Part shown: positions 34,986 to 44,706 of the stretch, one piece after another
Layout of the letters: each line of letters begins with the position of its first letter
How positions within the stretch are numbered: the first letter of the stretch is position 1
DNA from: an uncultured Acidobacteriota bacterium
GTDB taxonomy: Bacteria > Acidobacteriota > Polarisedimenticolia > Polarisedimenticolales > JAIQFR01
Assembly (NCBI GenBank): GCA_937864465.1
Contig: CALMJU010000071.1
Location: 1 to 64,000 of the forward strand
Direction: 5' to 3'
Length of the DNA stretch: 64,000 nucleotides
Notes under the pieces: model-generated
The model's input: the letters and a program-made list of their open reading frames with translations, nothing else
The model's database searches: none
Told to the model about the DNA's origin: nothing
Program-made: the position numbers and the translations under genes

Positions 34986-35026
34986 GCAAGATACAGGGGC
35001 CAAACCCCGGCGTCAAGGGGGGAGAG

Positions 35027-35719
35027 CTACCCGGCGGGACCTTCGCTTGGGCCGACCCCTACGATGCGGTCGACACACGGGAGCAGGATCGAGAACTCGT
35101 CCGCGGCCCTCCCGCCGAGGGAGGCCGAGTGCACGAGGGCGGCCGCGCCCGGAAGATCGAAGCGCAGCCCGACCTCCCACCAGACACCCCGCCGCCGCAC
35201 CTCGTCGAACGAGCCGGACCAGTCGGAGCCGGACTCGAAGACGAGGCGCGACCCTTGGGGCCACCCGGCCGCGGCGTAGACGCGAAAACGAAACTCGCGG
35301 TCGGCCGCGATCCCGGCCAGGGCGGCCCCCAGGCCTCCGTGGCGGCACAGGAACTCGAAGCGGCCGAACGCGTCGGCCGCAGGGTCCCAGCCGAGGCGGA
35401 TCGCGACGTAGTCCTCGTGGACACCGACGTTGAGCTGGGGCCCCGCCTGGTATCCGTGGCTCTCGTGTGAGACCGCGAGCCACGTGCAGAACGGCTGATA
35501 CCCCTGCGGCCAGTCCAGCCGCGGGAGGTGCGCGTGCAGAGGCGCTTCCGTCCGAGGCCCCAGGATCTCGAGGAGGTCCTCGCCGAGCAGGCGGAGACCG
35601 GGATGAAAGCCCTCGACGATCGCCCGGCGCCGCGACTCGCGGTCGCGAATCCCGAACGCCCGGAACGCCTCCTGCGGCAGGCCCCGGAACCTCGCGGCGG
35701 GCCGGAAGAGCATCGCCAT
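35027..35719 (-). CDS. DUF1054-like protein
   Basis: A 230-residue protein. The central part HAHLPRLDWPQGYQPFCTWLA followed by SHESHGYQAGPQLNVGVHEDYVAIRLGWD resembles the DUF1054/YktB fold (H-x-A-x-H, TWVAF, RGYKMxPHFQ, then an acidic strand). Function in that family is unknown. ATG 35719 is used because AGGTGG lies before it; the nearby GTG 35722 is possible. It is convergent with nothing and divergent from the M16 peptidase genes. Confidence 0.55.
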   Translation of the reverse strand: MAMLFRPAARFRGLPQEAFRAFGIRDRESRRRAIVEGFHPGLRLLGEDLLEILGPRTEAPLHAHLPRLDWPQGYQPFCTWLAVSHESHGYQAGPQLNVGVHEDYVAIRLGWDPAADAFGRFEFLCRHGGLGAALAGIAADREFRFRVYAAAGWPQGSRLVFESGSDWSGSFDEVRRRGVWWEVGLRFDLPGAAALVHSASLGGRAADEFSILLPCVDRIVGVGPSEGPAG

Positions 35720-35911
35720 CACTCGCCACCTTCTGGCCTCATTCTCCTTCGAAGCGGAGCCGGAGCCAAGTCCGCGCCGCCGGCGATCGGGCCCACGCGG
35801 GTGCTGCGAAGGAGCCCCGCGGTGGCGTACACTTCCGGCCCCGGACGCCGTTCCACTTCGCCGGAGCCGTCCCCGCCGAGGGACCGCGGCTCCGGCTCGA
35901 GAGGGTTCGAC

Positions 35912-37432
35912 ATGAAGCCACGAAACGTCCTCGGGTTCGCGTGGGTCGTCGTCGCGCTCCTCGCGCTCGCCCCCTCGCCGGCCGCGGCGCAGGACATCGC
36001 CTCCTTCGAGAAGAAGCTCACCGAGCATCGGCTCCCCAACGGGCTCACGTTCCTGATCTACGAGCGAGAGGGAGCGCCCGTCGTCTCCTTCTTCACGTAC
36101 GTCGGAGTCGGCGCGGCGCAAGAGGTCCCGGGGATCACGGGAATCGCGCACATGTTCGAGCACATGGCCTTCAAGGGAACGAGCAGGATCGGCACGAGCG
36201 ACTGGCCGGCGGAGCAGAAGGCCCTTGCCGCGGTGGACGAGGCCTACCACGCGTACGACGCGGAGCGGCGGAGGCTCGGCTCCGATCCCGCCGGAGTGGA
36301 GAAGCTCAGGAAGGCCTGGAAGGACGCTCAGGAGGCTGCCGACGCGTACGTCGTCAAGAACGAGTTCGGGGAGATCATCGACCGCGAGGGGGGGGTCGGG
36401 CTGAACGCGGGCACGGCCTCGGACCAGACCGTCTTTTTCTACTCCCTTCCCGCCAACAAGGTCGAGCTCTGGGCCTACCTCGAGTCCGAGCGCTTCCTCG
36501 ACCCCGTCTTCCGCGAGTTCTACAAGGAGCGCGACGTGGTGATGGAGGAGCGGCGGCTGCGCACCGAGAGCCAGCCGATGGGCCGACTGATCGAGCAGTT
36601 CTCCTCGGTGGCCTACCAGGCCCACCCGTACAAGCAGCCGGTCGTCGGATACATGAGCGACCTGATGTCGTTCTCCCGCGAGGACGCCGACCGGTTCCGC
36701 CGCACCTACTACGTTCCCAGCAACATGACGATCGCGATCGTCGGGAACGTCAAGGCCAAGGAGATCTTGCCGGTCCTGGACCGGTACTTCGGGCGTCTCC
36801 CCTCCGCCCCGCCCCCGCCGCCGCTGCGAACGGTGGAGCCGAAGCAGATCGTCGAGAAGACCGTCGTCATGCCGGACCGGTCGCAGCCGGTCTACGTCGA
36901 GGCGTACCACCGGCCGGACGCGAGCGATCCGGACGATGCCGTGTACTCCGCGATCTCCGACATTCTCTCCTTCGGGCGCTCGTCCAGGCTGTACCGCAGC
37001 CTCGTGCGCGACAAGAAGATCGCCGCACAGGCGTCGGCCTTCTCCGGGTTCCCCGGCAGCAGGTACGCGAGCTTGATGCTCTTCTTCGCCATGCCGACTC
37101 CGGGCCACACGAACGAGGAGGTGCAGGCGGCCATCCGGGAGGAGATCGAGAAGATCCGCACCGAGCCGGTGACCGACGAGGAGCTCGATCGCGCGAAGAG
37201 CCGGGCGAAGGCCGACCTCATCCGACGCCTCGACTCGAACTCGGAGATCGCGGGCCAGTTGGCTTCGAACCAGGCGCTCTTCGGGGACTGGCGCGAGATC
37301 TTCCGCGCGGTCGAGAAGATCGAGAAAGTCGCGAAGGAGGACATCCTGCGGGTGGCCCAGTCCACCTTCCTGTCCACCAACCGGACCGTCGGGATGATCG
37401 CGAACACCGATTCCCCGACCACGAAGAACTAG
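35912..37432 (+). CDS. M16 (pitrilysin) family zinc metallopeptidase, active subunit
   Basis: A 506-residue exported peptidase (signal WVVVALLALAPSPAAAQ). The inverted zinc motif HMFEH is at H80, E83, H84 with a third ligand Glu in the helix WAYLESERFLD. A charged helical insertion (about 95-150) separates motif and third ligand. The M16B domain pair FYVPSNMTIAIVGN-like and SYNVF-like follow. It works as a clam shell with the following inactive M16 protein. Confidence 0.93.
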   Translation: MKPRNVLGFAWVVVALLALAPSPAAAQDIASFEKKLTEHRLPNGLTFLIYEREGAPVVSFFTYVGVGAAQEVPGITGIAHMFEHMAFKGTSRIGTSDWPAEQKALAAVDEAYHAYDAERRRLGSDPAGVEKLRKAWKDAQEAADAYVVKNEFGEIIDREGGVGLNAGTASDQTVFFYSLPANKVELWAYLESERFLDPVFREFYKERDVVMEERRLRTESQPMGRLIEQFSSVAYQAHPYKQPVVGYMSDLMSFSREDADRFRRTYYVPSNMTIAIVGNVKAKEILPVLDRYFGRLPSAPPPPPLRTVEPKQIVEKTVVMPDRSQPVYVEAYHRPDASDPDDAVYSAISDILSFGRSSRLYRSLVRDKKIAAQASAFSGFPGSRYASLMLFFAMPTPGHTNEEVQAAIREEIEKIRTEPVTDEELDRAKSRAKADLIRRLDSNSEIAGQLASNQALFGDWREIFRAVEKIEKVAKEDILRVAQSTFLSTNRTVGMIANTDSPTTKN

Positions 37433-37445
37433 AGGAGGCAGGACC

Positions 37446-38918
37446 ATGAATCGCACGAACCTCCGACTCGCGATCGCGACGGCCGCCGCAGCGGTCCTCC
37501 TCGCGGTTCCCGCGGCCGCCCAGGTCGAGAGCTACAGGGACATCCGGTACCCTCCTCTTCCCGCCTTCCGGATCGACAAGCCGCTCGTGTACGAGCTCAA
37601 GAACGGCATGACCGTGTTCCTCATGGAGGACCACGAGATTCCGCTCATCGAGGTCCGCGCCCGGATCCGCACGGGCTCGCTCTGGGAGCCCGCGGAGAAG
37701 ACAGGCCTCGCCGACCTCGTGGGAACCGTCCAGCGCACGGGCGGCGCCGGCCGCATGACGGGCGACGAGATCGACGATTTCCTGGCGAACCGGGCGGCCG
37801 TCCTCGAGACCGCCATCGGCCCCGACGCCGGCACCGCCACGATGAATTGCCTGAAGGAGAGCTTCGACGACGTCTTCCGTGTGTTCGCGGACGTCCTCCG
37901 CGCGCCCTCCTTCTCCCAGGACAAGCTCGACCTTGCGAAGATGCAGGCGAGCGCCCGCATCGCGCGCCGCAACGACAGCGTGATGCAGATCCTCGGGCGC
38001 GAATTCCCGCGGCTGGTCTACGGGACCGACTCCCCGCTGGGGCGGATCCAGGAGCACGCGACGATCGCCGCGGTGACGCGGGAGGACCTCGTCGAGTGGC
38101 AAAGGCGCTTCTACGTCCCGAACAACGTCTACCTCGGGATCGTCGGCGACTTCGACACCGCGGAGATGAAGAAGAAGATCCAGGCCGCCTTCGGGGAGTG
38201 GGCCAAGGGCCCGGCGGCGTCCCTCCCCCCGCCGTCCTATCGGAAAGGGCCGAACCCCGGCGTCTGGTTCATCGAGAAGAGCGACGTGAACCAGGCGTAC
38301 GTCGCGATGGGCCACCTCGGAATCGAGATGAAGAACCCGGACTACTTCGCCGTTGAGGTGATGAACGAGGTGCTCGGAGGTAGCTTCGCGAGCCGGATGT
38401 TCAGCAACGTTCGCTCGAAGAAGGGGCTCTCGTACAACGTGTTCGGCTACGTCGGCTCGGGCTTCTACCATCCGGGCGTGCTGCGGGCAGGCCTCCAGAC
38501 CAAGGCCGGCTCGATGGCCGCGGGCGTCGAGGCGGTCAAGGCCGAGCTGGTCGGCATCGTCGAGAACCCCCCGAACGACGAGGAGATGAAGCGGGCCAAG
38601 GATGCGATCCTCAACTCGTTCGTCTTCAACTACGACTCCAAGGCGAAGATCCTGGGACAGCAGATGACGTACGCGTTCTACGGCCTGCCGGCGGACTTCC
38701 TGGATCGGTACAGGGCCAACATCGAGAAGGTGACTCGCGAGGACATCGCGCGCGTCGCCGGGAAGTACGTGCGTCCGGGGCAGCTCACGCTGCTCGTGAT
38801 CGGAAGGGCCGAGGACTTCGACCGGCCGTTGTCCTCCTTCGGCGCGGTGCAGAACGTCGACATCACGATTCCGCCCCCGCCTCCCCGGGGGCCCAAGGTC
38901 GCGAAGCCGGCTGCGTAG
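37446..38918 (+). CDS. M16 family peptidase-like protein, inactive partner
   Basis: A 490-residue exported protein (signal AAAAVLLAVPAAAQ). It aligns with M16B peptidases but lacks HxxEH: the matching place reads GLADLVGTVQRTGG. The R/Y pair of the C-terminal half is present in GLSYNVFGYVGSGFY. An active/inactive pair in one operon is the known M16B heterodimer arrangement. It is 13 bases downstream of the active subunit with AGAGGAGG before its ATG. Confidence 0.93.
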   Translation: MNRTNLRLAIATAAAAVLLAVPAAAQVESYRDIRYPPLPAFRIDKPLVYELKNGMTVFLMEDHEIPLIEVRARIRTGSLWEPAEKTGLADLVGTVQRTGGAGRMTGDEIDDFLANRAAVLETAIGPDAGTATMNCLKESFDDVFRVFADVLRAPSFSQDKLDLAKMQASARIARRNDSVMQILGREFPRLVYGTDSPLGRIQEHATIAAVTREDLVEWQRRFYVPNNVYLGIVGDFDTAEMKKKIQAAFGEWAKGPAASLPPPSYRKGPNPGVWFIEKSDVNQAYVAMGHLGIEMKNPDYFAVEVMNEVLGGSFASRMFSNVRSKKGLSYNVFGYVGSGFYHPGVLRAGLQTKAGSMAAGVEAVKAELVGIVENPPNDEEMKRAKDAILNSFVFNYDSKAKILGQQMTYAFYGLPADFLDRYRANIEKVTREDIARVAGKYVRPGQLTLLVIGRAEDFDRPLSSFGAVQNVDITIPPPPPRGPKVAKPAA

Positions 38919-39003
38919 CCCGAGCTCGAGAGCCGGCGAGGAGGGCCGCCGGGGGGCCCTCTTCCCGCGCGCCCGCGCGCGTCCCCGGCGCGGCGAGATC
39001 GGC

Positions 39004-39726
39004 ATGCGGTACCCCTTCGTCCTGCTCGACGCCGGAGATACGCTGATCGGCCCGCGCGAGTCGTGGGGCGCCGTGTACGCGCGCGTGCTCCGCCGGCTCG
39101 GGCTCGACCGGACGGCGGAAACGTTCGACCGGTCCGTCCGGCGCGTCTGGCGCGATCTGGAGCGGACGGTTCCCCGAGGGGTCGATCGCTACGCCTTCTT
39201 CGACGGCGGGGAGGACGGCTACTGGCTGCGCTTCGTCTCGGGAGCGATCGCGCTCGCGGCGGACGGCGAGGCTCCGGCCGGTCTCGCGGAGGCGGCTCTG
39301 CCGGTGCTTCGCGAGGCCTTCCGCGATCGTTCCGCCTGGACGGTCTACCCCGAGGTCCGGGAGGTCCTGGGAACGCTTCGCCTGCTCGGCGCGCGGCTCG
39401 CGATCGTCTCCAACTGGGACTCTCGCCTGCCCCACCTTCTGGACATCCTCGACCTCGACGATCTTTTCGACGGCATCGCGGTCTCCCACCTGCTCGGGTT
39501 CGAGAAGCCCGATGCCCGCATCTTCGAGGCCGCCCTCGCGATGATCGGGGCGGAGCGGGATCGGACGATCCACGTCGGCGACCGTCCGGAGATCGATCTC
39601 GAAGGCGCGCGCGCCGCAGGTCTCGCCGCGGCGCTCGTGGACCGTCGCGGCCGCCTGGATCCCGCCCTGGGCGCTCTCGCGGACCTCCGCGCCCTGCCCG
39701 CCGTCGTCCGGGAAGGGCGACGCTGA
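39004..39726 (+). CDS. HAD-superfamily hydrolase
   Basis: A 240-residue phosphatase: motif I LLDAGDT (D9, D12), a helical cap (about 15-105), motif II VSNWD, motif III Lys in FEKPDARIF and motif IV HVGDRPEID. Its shape is that of HDHD3-like phosphatases, substrate unknown. It follows the M16 pair by 85 bases and converges with the double-thioredoxin gene. Confidence 0.88.
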   Translation: MRYPFVLLDAGDTLIGPRESWGAVYARVLRRLGLDRTAETFDRSVRRVWRDLERTVPRGVDRYAFFDGGEDGYWLRFVSGAIALAADGEAPAGLAEAALPVLREAFRDRSAWTVYPEVREVLGTLRLLGARLAIVSNWDSRLPHLLDILDLDDLFDGIAVSHLLGFEKPDARIFEAALAMIGAERDRTIHVGDRPEIDLEGARAAGLAAALVDRRGRLDPALGALADLRALPAVVREGRR

Positions 39727-39731
39727 GCGGG

Positions 39732-40802
39732 TCAGATCCTCAGGATCTGCTTCCTCTTGGCCTCGAACACCGCGCCGTAGTCCGCCTCGCTCGTGAGAAG
39801 GACGGAATCGATCACCCCGTCGGGCCGGATGATGAAGACGGTGGGCGTCGAGGAGATCAGGTACTGTCGCCCGATCTTGAAATCCTGGTCGAGGAACGTC
39901 GGAAGCGTGAGCTTCTCCCGCTGGACGTACTCCTCGGTCCGGACCCGTCCCGCCTCGCCGGACACCTGCGCGGCGGTCACGATGTTCACCTCGTCCGGAT
40001 GCTCGCGGAACCAAGCGTCGATCGCGGGAAGCGACTTCCTGCAATGCGGGCAATCCTGGGCCCAGAAGATGAGGACGTTGACCATGCCGGCCCTGAAAAG
40101 GCTCGAGAGCGTGCGCGTGCCCTTCTCCCCGGCCATCGGCGCCTCGAAATCCCGGTATCGCTCTCCCACCATCTCGACCGCCGGATAGTAGTTCGGGAGC
40201 ATGCCGTACGTACCGAGACGTCCGGTCTCGGCGACGCGGCGGATCGCGTCCGCGAGATCCATCTTGTACTCGAGGGCCTGCTTGAGGCTCCCGCCGTTCG
40301 AGAGCCGGAGGCGCCCCTCCTTGTCGAAGATCGAGATGCTCGGGATGCGCAGGATCATGAGCTGGAACGAGATCGTGGGGCCGTCGTCGTAGAGGACGGG
40401 AACCCGCAGGTTCAGCTCGCGAACGCGCTCCCGCAGCTTCGCGACGTCCATCGTTCCGCTGAGCGTCGTCACTCCGTACACGGCGATGCGCTCCGTCCCG
40501 AGCCGCACCGCGAGATCCTGGACGTCCCGCAGCACGGCGACGGAGCGCGGATCTCCGGCCGAGAAGTAGCAGAGCACGATCGGGGTCTTCCCGACGGCGG
40601 CCTGGAGATCGATCCGGTCCGCGCCCCCAGGGCCGGCGTTCAGGTTCGCGTAGGCGCCGAACGGAATCGGCTCGCCGAACGACGCCGTCTTGCGGGAGGG
40701 GAGCTTCGGCGACGGCACCGTCTGCGCCGCGACGACGGCGGCGGTCGCGAGCGCGGGGAGGAGGAAGAGCGGAACCCAACGACGACGGCCTTTCGCTCGC
40801 AT
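39732..40802 (-). CDS. Exported protein with two thioredoxin folds
   Basis: A 356-residue protein with a signal or anchor helix (VPLFLLPALATAAVVAAQ). The first thioredoxin-like half (about 45-170) has lost the redox pair (FSAGDP in place of CxxC). The second half (about 215-350) has FWAQDCPHCRKSLPAID with C251 and C254, and the cis-Pro STPTVFII. It is TlpA/ResA-like and would act as a periplasmic thiol-disulfide exchange protein. It ends five bases from the stop of the convergent HAD gene. Confidence 0.85.
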   Translation of the reverse strand: MRAKGRRRWVPLFLLPALATAAVVAAQTVPSPKLPSRKTASFGEPIPFGAYANLNAGPGGADRIDLQAAVGKTPIVLCYFSAGDPRSVAVLRDVQDLAVRLGTERIAVYGVTTLSGTMDVAKLRERVRELNLRVPVLYDDGPTISFQLMILRIPSISIFDKEGRLRLSNGGSLKQALEYKMDLADAIRRVAETGRLGTYGMLPNYYPAVEMVGERYRDFEAPMAGEKGTRTLSSLFRAGMVNVLIFWAQDCPHCRKSLPAIDAWFREHPDEVNIVTAAQVSGEAGRVRTEEYVQREKLTLPTFLDQDFKIGRQYLISSTPTVFIIRPDGVIDSVLLTSEADYGAVFEAKRKQILRI

Positions 40803-40864
40803 TCGATCCCTCGCAGCGTCGGGCGCCGCACCCCGGGGGCGCCCCGTCGGTACAGGCTCCTCGA

Positions 40865-42649
40865 TTATAGGAGACCGGGCGCTCCGCCGCCTTCCTTCCG
40901 GCTCTCCCGCAGCTGATCGTCGTAGAGCCTCCGATAGAGGCCTCCCGCCGCGTGGAGCTGCGGATGCGTCCCCTCCTCGACGATCCGCCCTCCCGAGAGC
41001 ACGTAGATCCGGTCCACGTCCACCAGGCTCGTCAGGCGGTGCGCGATCAGCACGACCGTCCGGCCCCGGGCCCGCTCGAGGAACCGCCCGAGCACGACGC
41101 GCTCGGTCCCAGGATCGAGGGCGGAGGTCGCCTCGTCGAGAACGTGAATCGCGGGGTCCTTGAGCAGCGCCCTTGCGAGCGCGAGGCGCTGCCGCTCGCC
41201 TCCCGAGAGCCGCAGCCCCTGCTCTCCCACGAGCGTGCCGAGCCCTTCCGGAAGCGAGGCCAGGAACTCCCCGAGGCCGGCGGCCTCGAGCACCTCGCGA
41301 AGCGCCGGATCCGCCGCGCGCGGCGCCGCCATGCGCAGGTTCGCCGCGAGCGTGTCGTGGAAGAGCTGCGTCTCCTGTGGGATCAGCCCCACCGCGAGGC
41401 GCAAGTTCCTGAGCGGCCAATCGCGCACGTCCACGCCGTCCACGCGCACGGAGCCGCGGCCGGCGTCCAGATAGCGCGGGAGAAGCGCCGCCAGCGTGGA
41501 CTTACCCCCTCCGGACGGCCCGACCAGCGCGACGATCCTCCCGGGCTCGATCTCGAGGGAAACGCCGTCCAGAGCCGGCGCGCCGCCGGGCCAGGTCAGG
41601 CCGACCTCCCGGAGGTCCAGCGCCCCACGCACCCGCGCCGGGGCGCGGGCCCCGGCCTTCTCCCGGACCTCGGCCGGGGTGTCGAGGAGGTCGAAGACCC
41701 GCCCCAGCGCGGCCCGGGCGACCTGCAGGTCCACGTTGATCTCGATGAGGCCGCTGATCGGGCGGAGGAGGCGCGTCGCGAACGTGTAGTAGGCGACGAG
41801 GCTCCCGACCGAGAGCGTGCCAGCGAGCACCCGCGACCCGCCGACCAGGAACACGACGACGAAGGCCCCCGTGTTGACGACGTCCGAGAGGGCGACCTGC
41901 CAGGCCCCGATCATGGAAAGCGTCAGGTTGGACTCGATGACGGGACGCGACACGCGCACGTGCCTCCGGGCTTCCGCCCGCTCTCTCAGGAACTCCTGCA
42001 CCAGCCGCATGCCGGTCAGCCGCTCCTGGAGGAACGAGTAGAGGCCTCCGTAGGCCTCGCGCGCCCGCGTTCCCTCGGCCCTCAGCCTGCGGTTCACGCG
42101 GACGATCCAGAGCAGGAGGAGCGGGTACGCGAGAGCCATGGCCCCCGTCAGGATCGGATCGAGCCACAGCAGGAGCACGACGATCCCGGAGACCGTGAGC
42201 AGGTCGCTCGCGGCGTTCACGACCGTGTGCGCGGCCGCGCGCTGGAGGACCTCGACGTCCGACGTCAGCCTCGCCAGGATGTCTCCGAAGCGCTCCCCCC
42301 GGAAGAAGAACGGGGACATCCTGGACACGTGCTCGAACAGGCGAGCGCGCACGTCGAACAGGATCCGGAGCCCCGAGTAGCTGTAGAGCCAGACGGAGAG
42401 CAGTCGGAACGCGAACCGGAAGACGAGCACGGCCAGCAGGAGCGTCGAGAAGGTCCAGAGGGCCTGCCGGTCGCCGTCGCCGAGCGCCCGGTCGATGATC
42501 GCCCGGAGGATGAGCGGATCGACGAGGGCGAGAGCGACCCCGATCACGACGCAGAGGCCGATCTCCGCCTGAAGCCCGAGGTACGGCCGGACGAAAGTTC
42601 CGAGAAAGCGGCGGAAGAGACCCCGGCGATGCGGATCCGATCTCTTCAC
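40865..42649 (-). CDS. ABC exporter with fused membrane and ATPase domains
   Basis: A 594-residue MsbA/LmrA-like half-transporter: six membrane helices (about 25-300), then the ATPase with Walker A GPSGGGKST, LSGGERQRLAL, Walker B IHVLDEATSALDP and H-loop IAHRL. There is no N-terminal C39 peptidase domain, so leader removal of any peptide cargo would need another protease. Its ATG overlaps the stop of the HlyD-type gene. By position it is the exporter of the peptide cluster. Confidence 0.92.
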   Translation of the reverse strand: MKRSDPHRRGLFRRFLGTFVRPYLGLQAEIGLCVVIGVALALVDPLILRAIIDRALGDGDRQALWTFSTLLLAVLVFRFAFRLLSVWLYSYSGLRILFDVRARLFEHVSRMSPFFFRGERFGDILARLTSDVEVLQRAAAHTVVNAASDLLTVSGIVVLLLWLDPILTGAMALAYPLLLLWIVRVNRRLRAEGTRAREAYGGLYSFLQERLTGMRLVQEFLRERAEARRHVRVSRPVIESNLTLSMIGAWQVALSDVVNTGAFVVVFLVGGSRVLAGTLSVGSLVAYYTFATRLLRPISGLIEINVDLQVARAALGRVFDLLDTPAEVREKAGARAPARVRGALDLREVGLTWPGGAPALDGVSLEIEPGRIVALVGPSGGGKSTLAALLPRYLDAGRGSVRVDGVDVRDWPLRNLRLAVGLIPQETQLFHDTLAANLRMAAPRAADPALREVLEAAGLGEFLASLPEGLGTLVGEQGLRLSGGERQRLALARALLKDPAIHVLDEATSALDPGTERVVLGRFLERARGRTVVLIAHRLTSLVDVDRIYVLSGGRIVEEGTHPQLHAAGGLYRRLYDDQLRESRKEGGGAPGLL

Positions 42650-43725
42650 GGCGCGGCCTGCCCCGTCACGCGCTCGAGGAGGAGGCGGCCGAGCGAGACG
42701 CGCTCGCCGACCCTGATCCTCGCGGACCCCGACATCCCCTCCTGGAGCGGCCCCGGGCCGCCCGGTCTAGCGGAGAGCCCGATCTCCACGGTGAACCCGC
42801 CGGCGTCCTGCCGTCTCTCGGCGACGCGCTCGACGGTCCCGTGGAGGGTCCCGTGGATCAGCCACGGGAAGCCTTCGAGACGGATCGTCGCCGGCTGCCC
42901 CGCGCGCACCGAGGCGCGGCCCGCGTCGGCGAGCGTTCCCTCGAAGCGCCCGGGCGCTTCGCGATGGACGCGCAGCACGCCCGCCCCCTCGCGCACGGCG
43001 CTTCCGACGAGGTCGGCGAGGCCGTCGCCCTCGACGGTCCCGTCCGCGGGCGCACGAACCTCGGAGGCCGCGACCCTCGACATCGAGGCCTCCCACGCGA
43101 TGCGCTCCGCCTCGATCTCCCCGTCGAGACGCCGCCCCTCGGCGTCGAGAGCCTCGAGAGCCGCTTCGTGCTGGGCCTCGAGGAGCGCGATCGCCTCCGC
43201 CGCGCGGGAGCGGGCCATCGTCGCGAGCTGGAGGTCGAGCTCCGCCTTGCGGACCTCGATCCGCCCCACGATCCCCTGCTCCCCCAGCCGCCGCGCCGCC
43301 GTCGCCTCGATATCGGCCCGCTCCTCCTCGACGCGGGCCCGCTCGAGCACCGCCGCGGCCTCCTCTCGCTCCCGAGGATGCACCGATTCCACGAGGCGGC
43401 GCCGCTCGGCGATCCTCGCCTCGCGCTCTCCCCGGAGTCCCTCGAGCCGGGCCCGTCCGCTCGCGGCCTCGGCCTCGAGCTCCCGCGTGTCGAGCCGCAG
43501 CAGGACCTCCCGATCCCGCACCGCCTGCCCGGCGCGGACGAGAACCGCCGCAACCACCCCGTCCCGCGGCGCGCACGCCTGCACCGTGCCGCCCGCGAGC
43601 TTGCCGGGCGAGACGACGACCCGATCGACCCGCCAGAACAAAAGCACGGCGCCGGCGCAGAGAGCGAGCGCCGCGACCAGGAACAGGAGAGGGCGCACGA
43701 GAGGAAGCCGACGCCTGGTTCTCAT
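42646..43725 (-). CDS. HlyD-type membrane fusion protein
   Basis: A 359-residue adaptor: one membrane helix (about 12-30, LLFLVAALALCAGAVLLFW), lipoyl-like half VVVSPGKLAGGTVQACAPRDG, a long coiled coil (about 75-215) and the C-terminal half EVRAPADGTVEGDGLA. It heads the minus-strand pair with the ABC exporter and faces the maturase genes across a 74-base gap, as in type 1 peptide exporter loci. Confidence 0.9.
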   Translation of the reverse strand: MRTRRRLPLVRPLLFLVAALALCAGAVLLFWRVDRVVVSPGKLAGGTVQACAPRDGVVAAVLVRAGQAVRDREVLLRLDTRELEAEAASGRARLEGLRGEREARIAERRRLVESVHPREREEAAAVLERARVEEERADIEATAARRLGEQGIVGRIEVRKAELDLQLATMARSRAAEAIALLEAQHEAALEALDAEGRRLDGEIEAERIAWEASMSRVAASEVRAPADGTVEGDGLADLVGSAVREGAGVLRVHREAPGRFEGTLADAGRASVRAGQPATIRLEGFPWLIHGTLHGTVERVAERRQDAGGFTVEIGLSARPGGPGPLQEGMSGSARIRVGERVSLGRLLLERVTGQAAP

Positions 43726-43799
43726 TCCCTCACCGAGCGCGGAGACGCCCTTCGTCGCAAAGCCCCCGGCACTGCGGGCCTCCCCGCCGGAAAGACGTT

Positions 43800-44696
43800 A
43801 TGATACGCCGCATGCTGCCAACCTTTGTGCATATCGGACTACCCGAGTCTCCATTCGGCGCGCGCTTCGCGGAAGCGGTCCGCTCGCTCGGCATCGCCGC
43901 GGAGACGGCGTCCATCGACGCGACGATCGAGGGGGGCACCGTGACGGTGCGGCCGGATGCGGTTCTCTGGGAGAAGATCCCCCTCCTCGATGCCGTGGCC
44001 GTCGTCGTCGAGGCGCCGCTGTTCCCCTGGCCTCAGCCTCTGGGAGCCGCGCCGCGAGGCGCCGGCGGCGCCGCCCCCCTTCCGTTCGCGGTCGAGCGGG
44101 AGGCGCGGTCCCTGGCGCTGTCCGCGCTCTCGCTCGTCGCCGAGAGCCGCCCGGTCTGGAACCGCCCGGCGGCGGCGCACCTCGCCGCGTCCCGCGCCGT
44201 CGCCCTGGCGCGGCTCGAGACGGCGGGGATCCCGGTCCGGGCCTGGAAGCTCCTTCCCGCCCCGGAGCGCGGCGACCGAGAAGACGGGATCATTCTCGAC
44301 TCGGTCGGCCGCGACCGCTGGCACAGGCCTTCGCGTCCGTCTCCGGGCGAGCCGGCTCTCGTGCTGGGTCCGGTCGCGGGGGACGTCGTCTCCGTCCTCG
44401 TGGCGGGAGGCGCGGCGGCGGGCGGCGAGCGGCACCCTTCCGCGGCGGCCTGGTCCTCGGGGTCGCCCGGCGCGCCGCTCGCGTCCGCGGCCGTTCCGAA
44501 ACCGCTCGCGGACGCCGCGATCGCCGCGGCGCGGGCGCTCGGACTGGACATCGCGGCCGTCGCGCTCGCGGGGGACCCGGCCGCGACACTTCTCGTCGAG
44601 ACGGGGCCCGATCTCTCGGTCTGGGACGATCTCCTCGACGGCGGGCTCGCGCCGTTCCTCGCCGGGCGGCTCGCGGCAGCCGCTCTCGCCCGATAG
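43800..44696 (+). CDS. Degenerate ATP-grasp-like protein
   Basis: A 298-residue protein. Its order of elements mirrors the ATP-grasp enzyme at 46074: VWNRPAAAHLAASR then AGIPVRAWKL (compare VVNPPTTHDLHSLKP, AGLPAPPTV); ALVLGPVAGDVVSVLVAGGA (compare MVQRRVEGDNVRAFVLDGA); and a C-terminal helix-strand set ALGLDIAAVAL. The ATP-binding lysine segment (VVKGMVGG) and the metal-binding ECNS are missing; the latter reads VETGPD. It is probably a pseudoenzyme. ATG 43800 is used; ATG 43812 is an alternative eight bases after a TATGAT box. Confidence 0.65.
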   Translation: MIRRMLPTFVHIGLPESPFGARFAEAVRSLGIAAETASIDATIEGGTVTVRPDAVLWEKIPLLDAVAVVVEAPLFPWPQPLGAAPRGAGGAAPLPFAVEREARSLALSALSLVAESRPVWNRPAAAHLAASRAVALARLETAGIPVRAWKLLPAPERGDREDGIILDSVGRDRWHRPSRPSPGEPALVLGPVAGDVVSVLVAGGAAAGGERHPSAAAWSSGSPGAPLASAAVPKPLADAAIAAARALGLDIAAVALAGDPAATLLVETGPDLSVWDDLLDGGLAPFLAGRLAAAALAR

Positions 44697-44706
44697 GAGC
44701 CGAACC

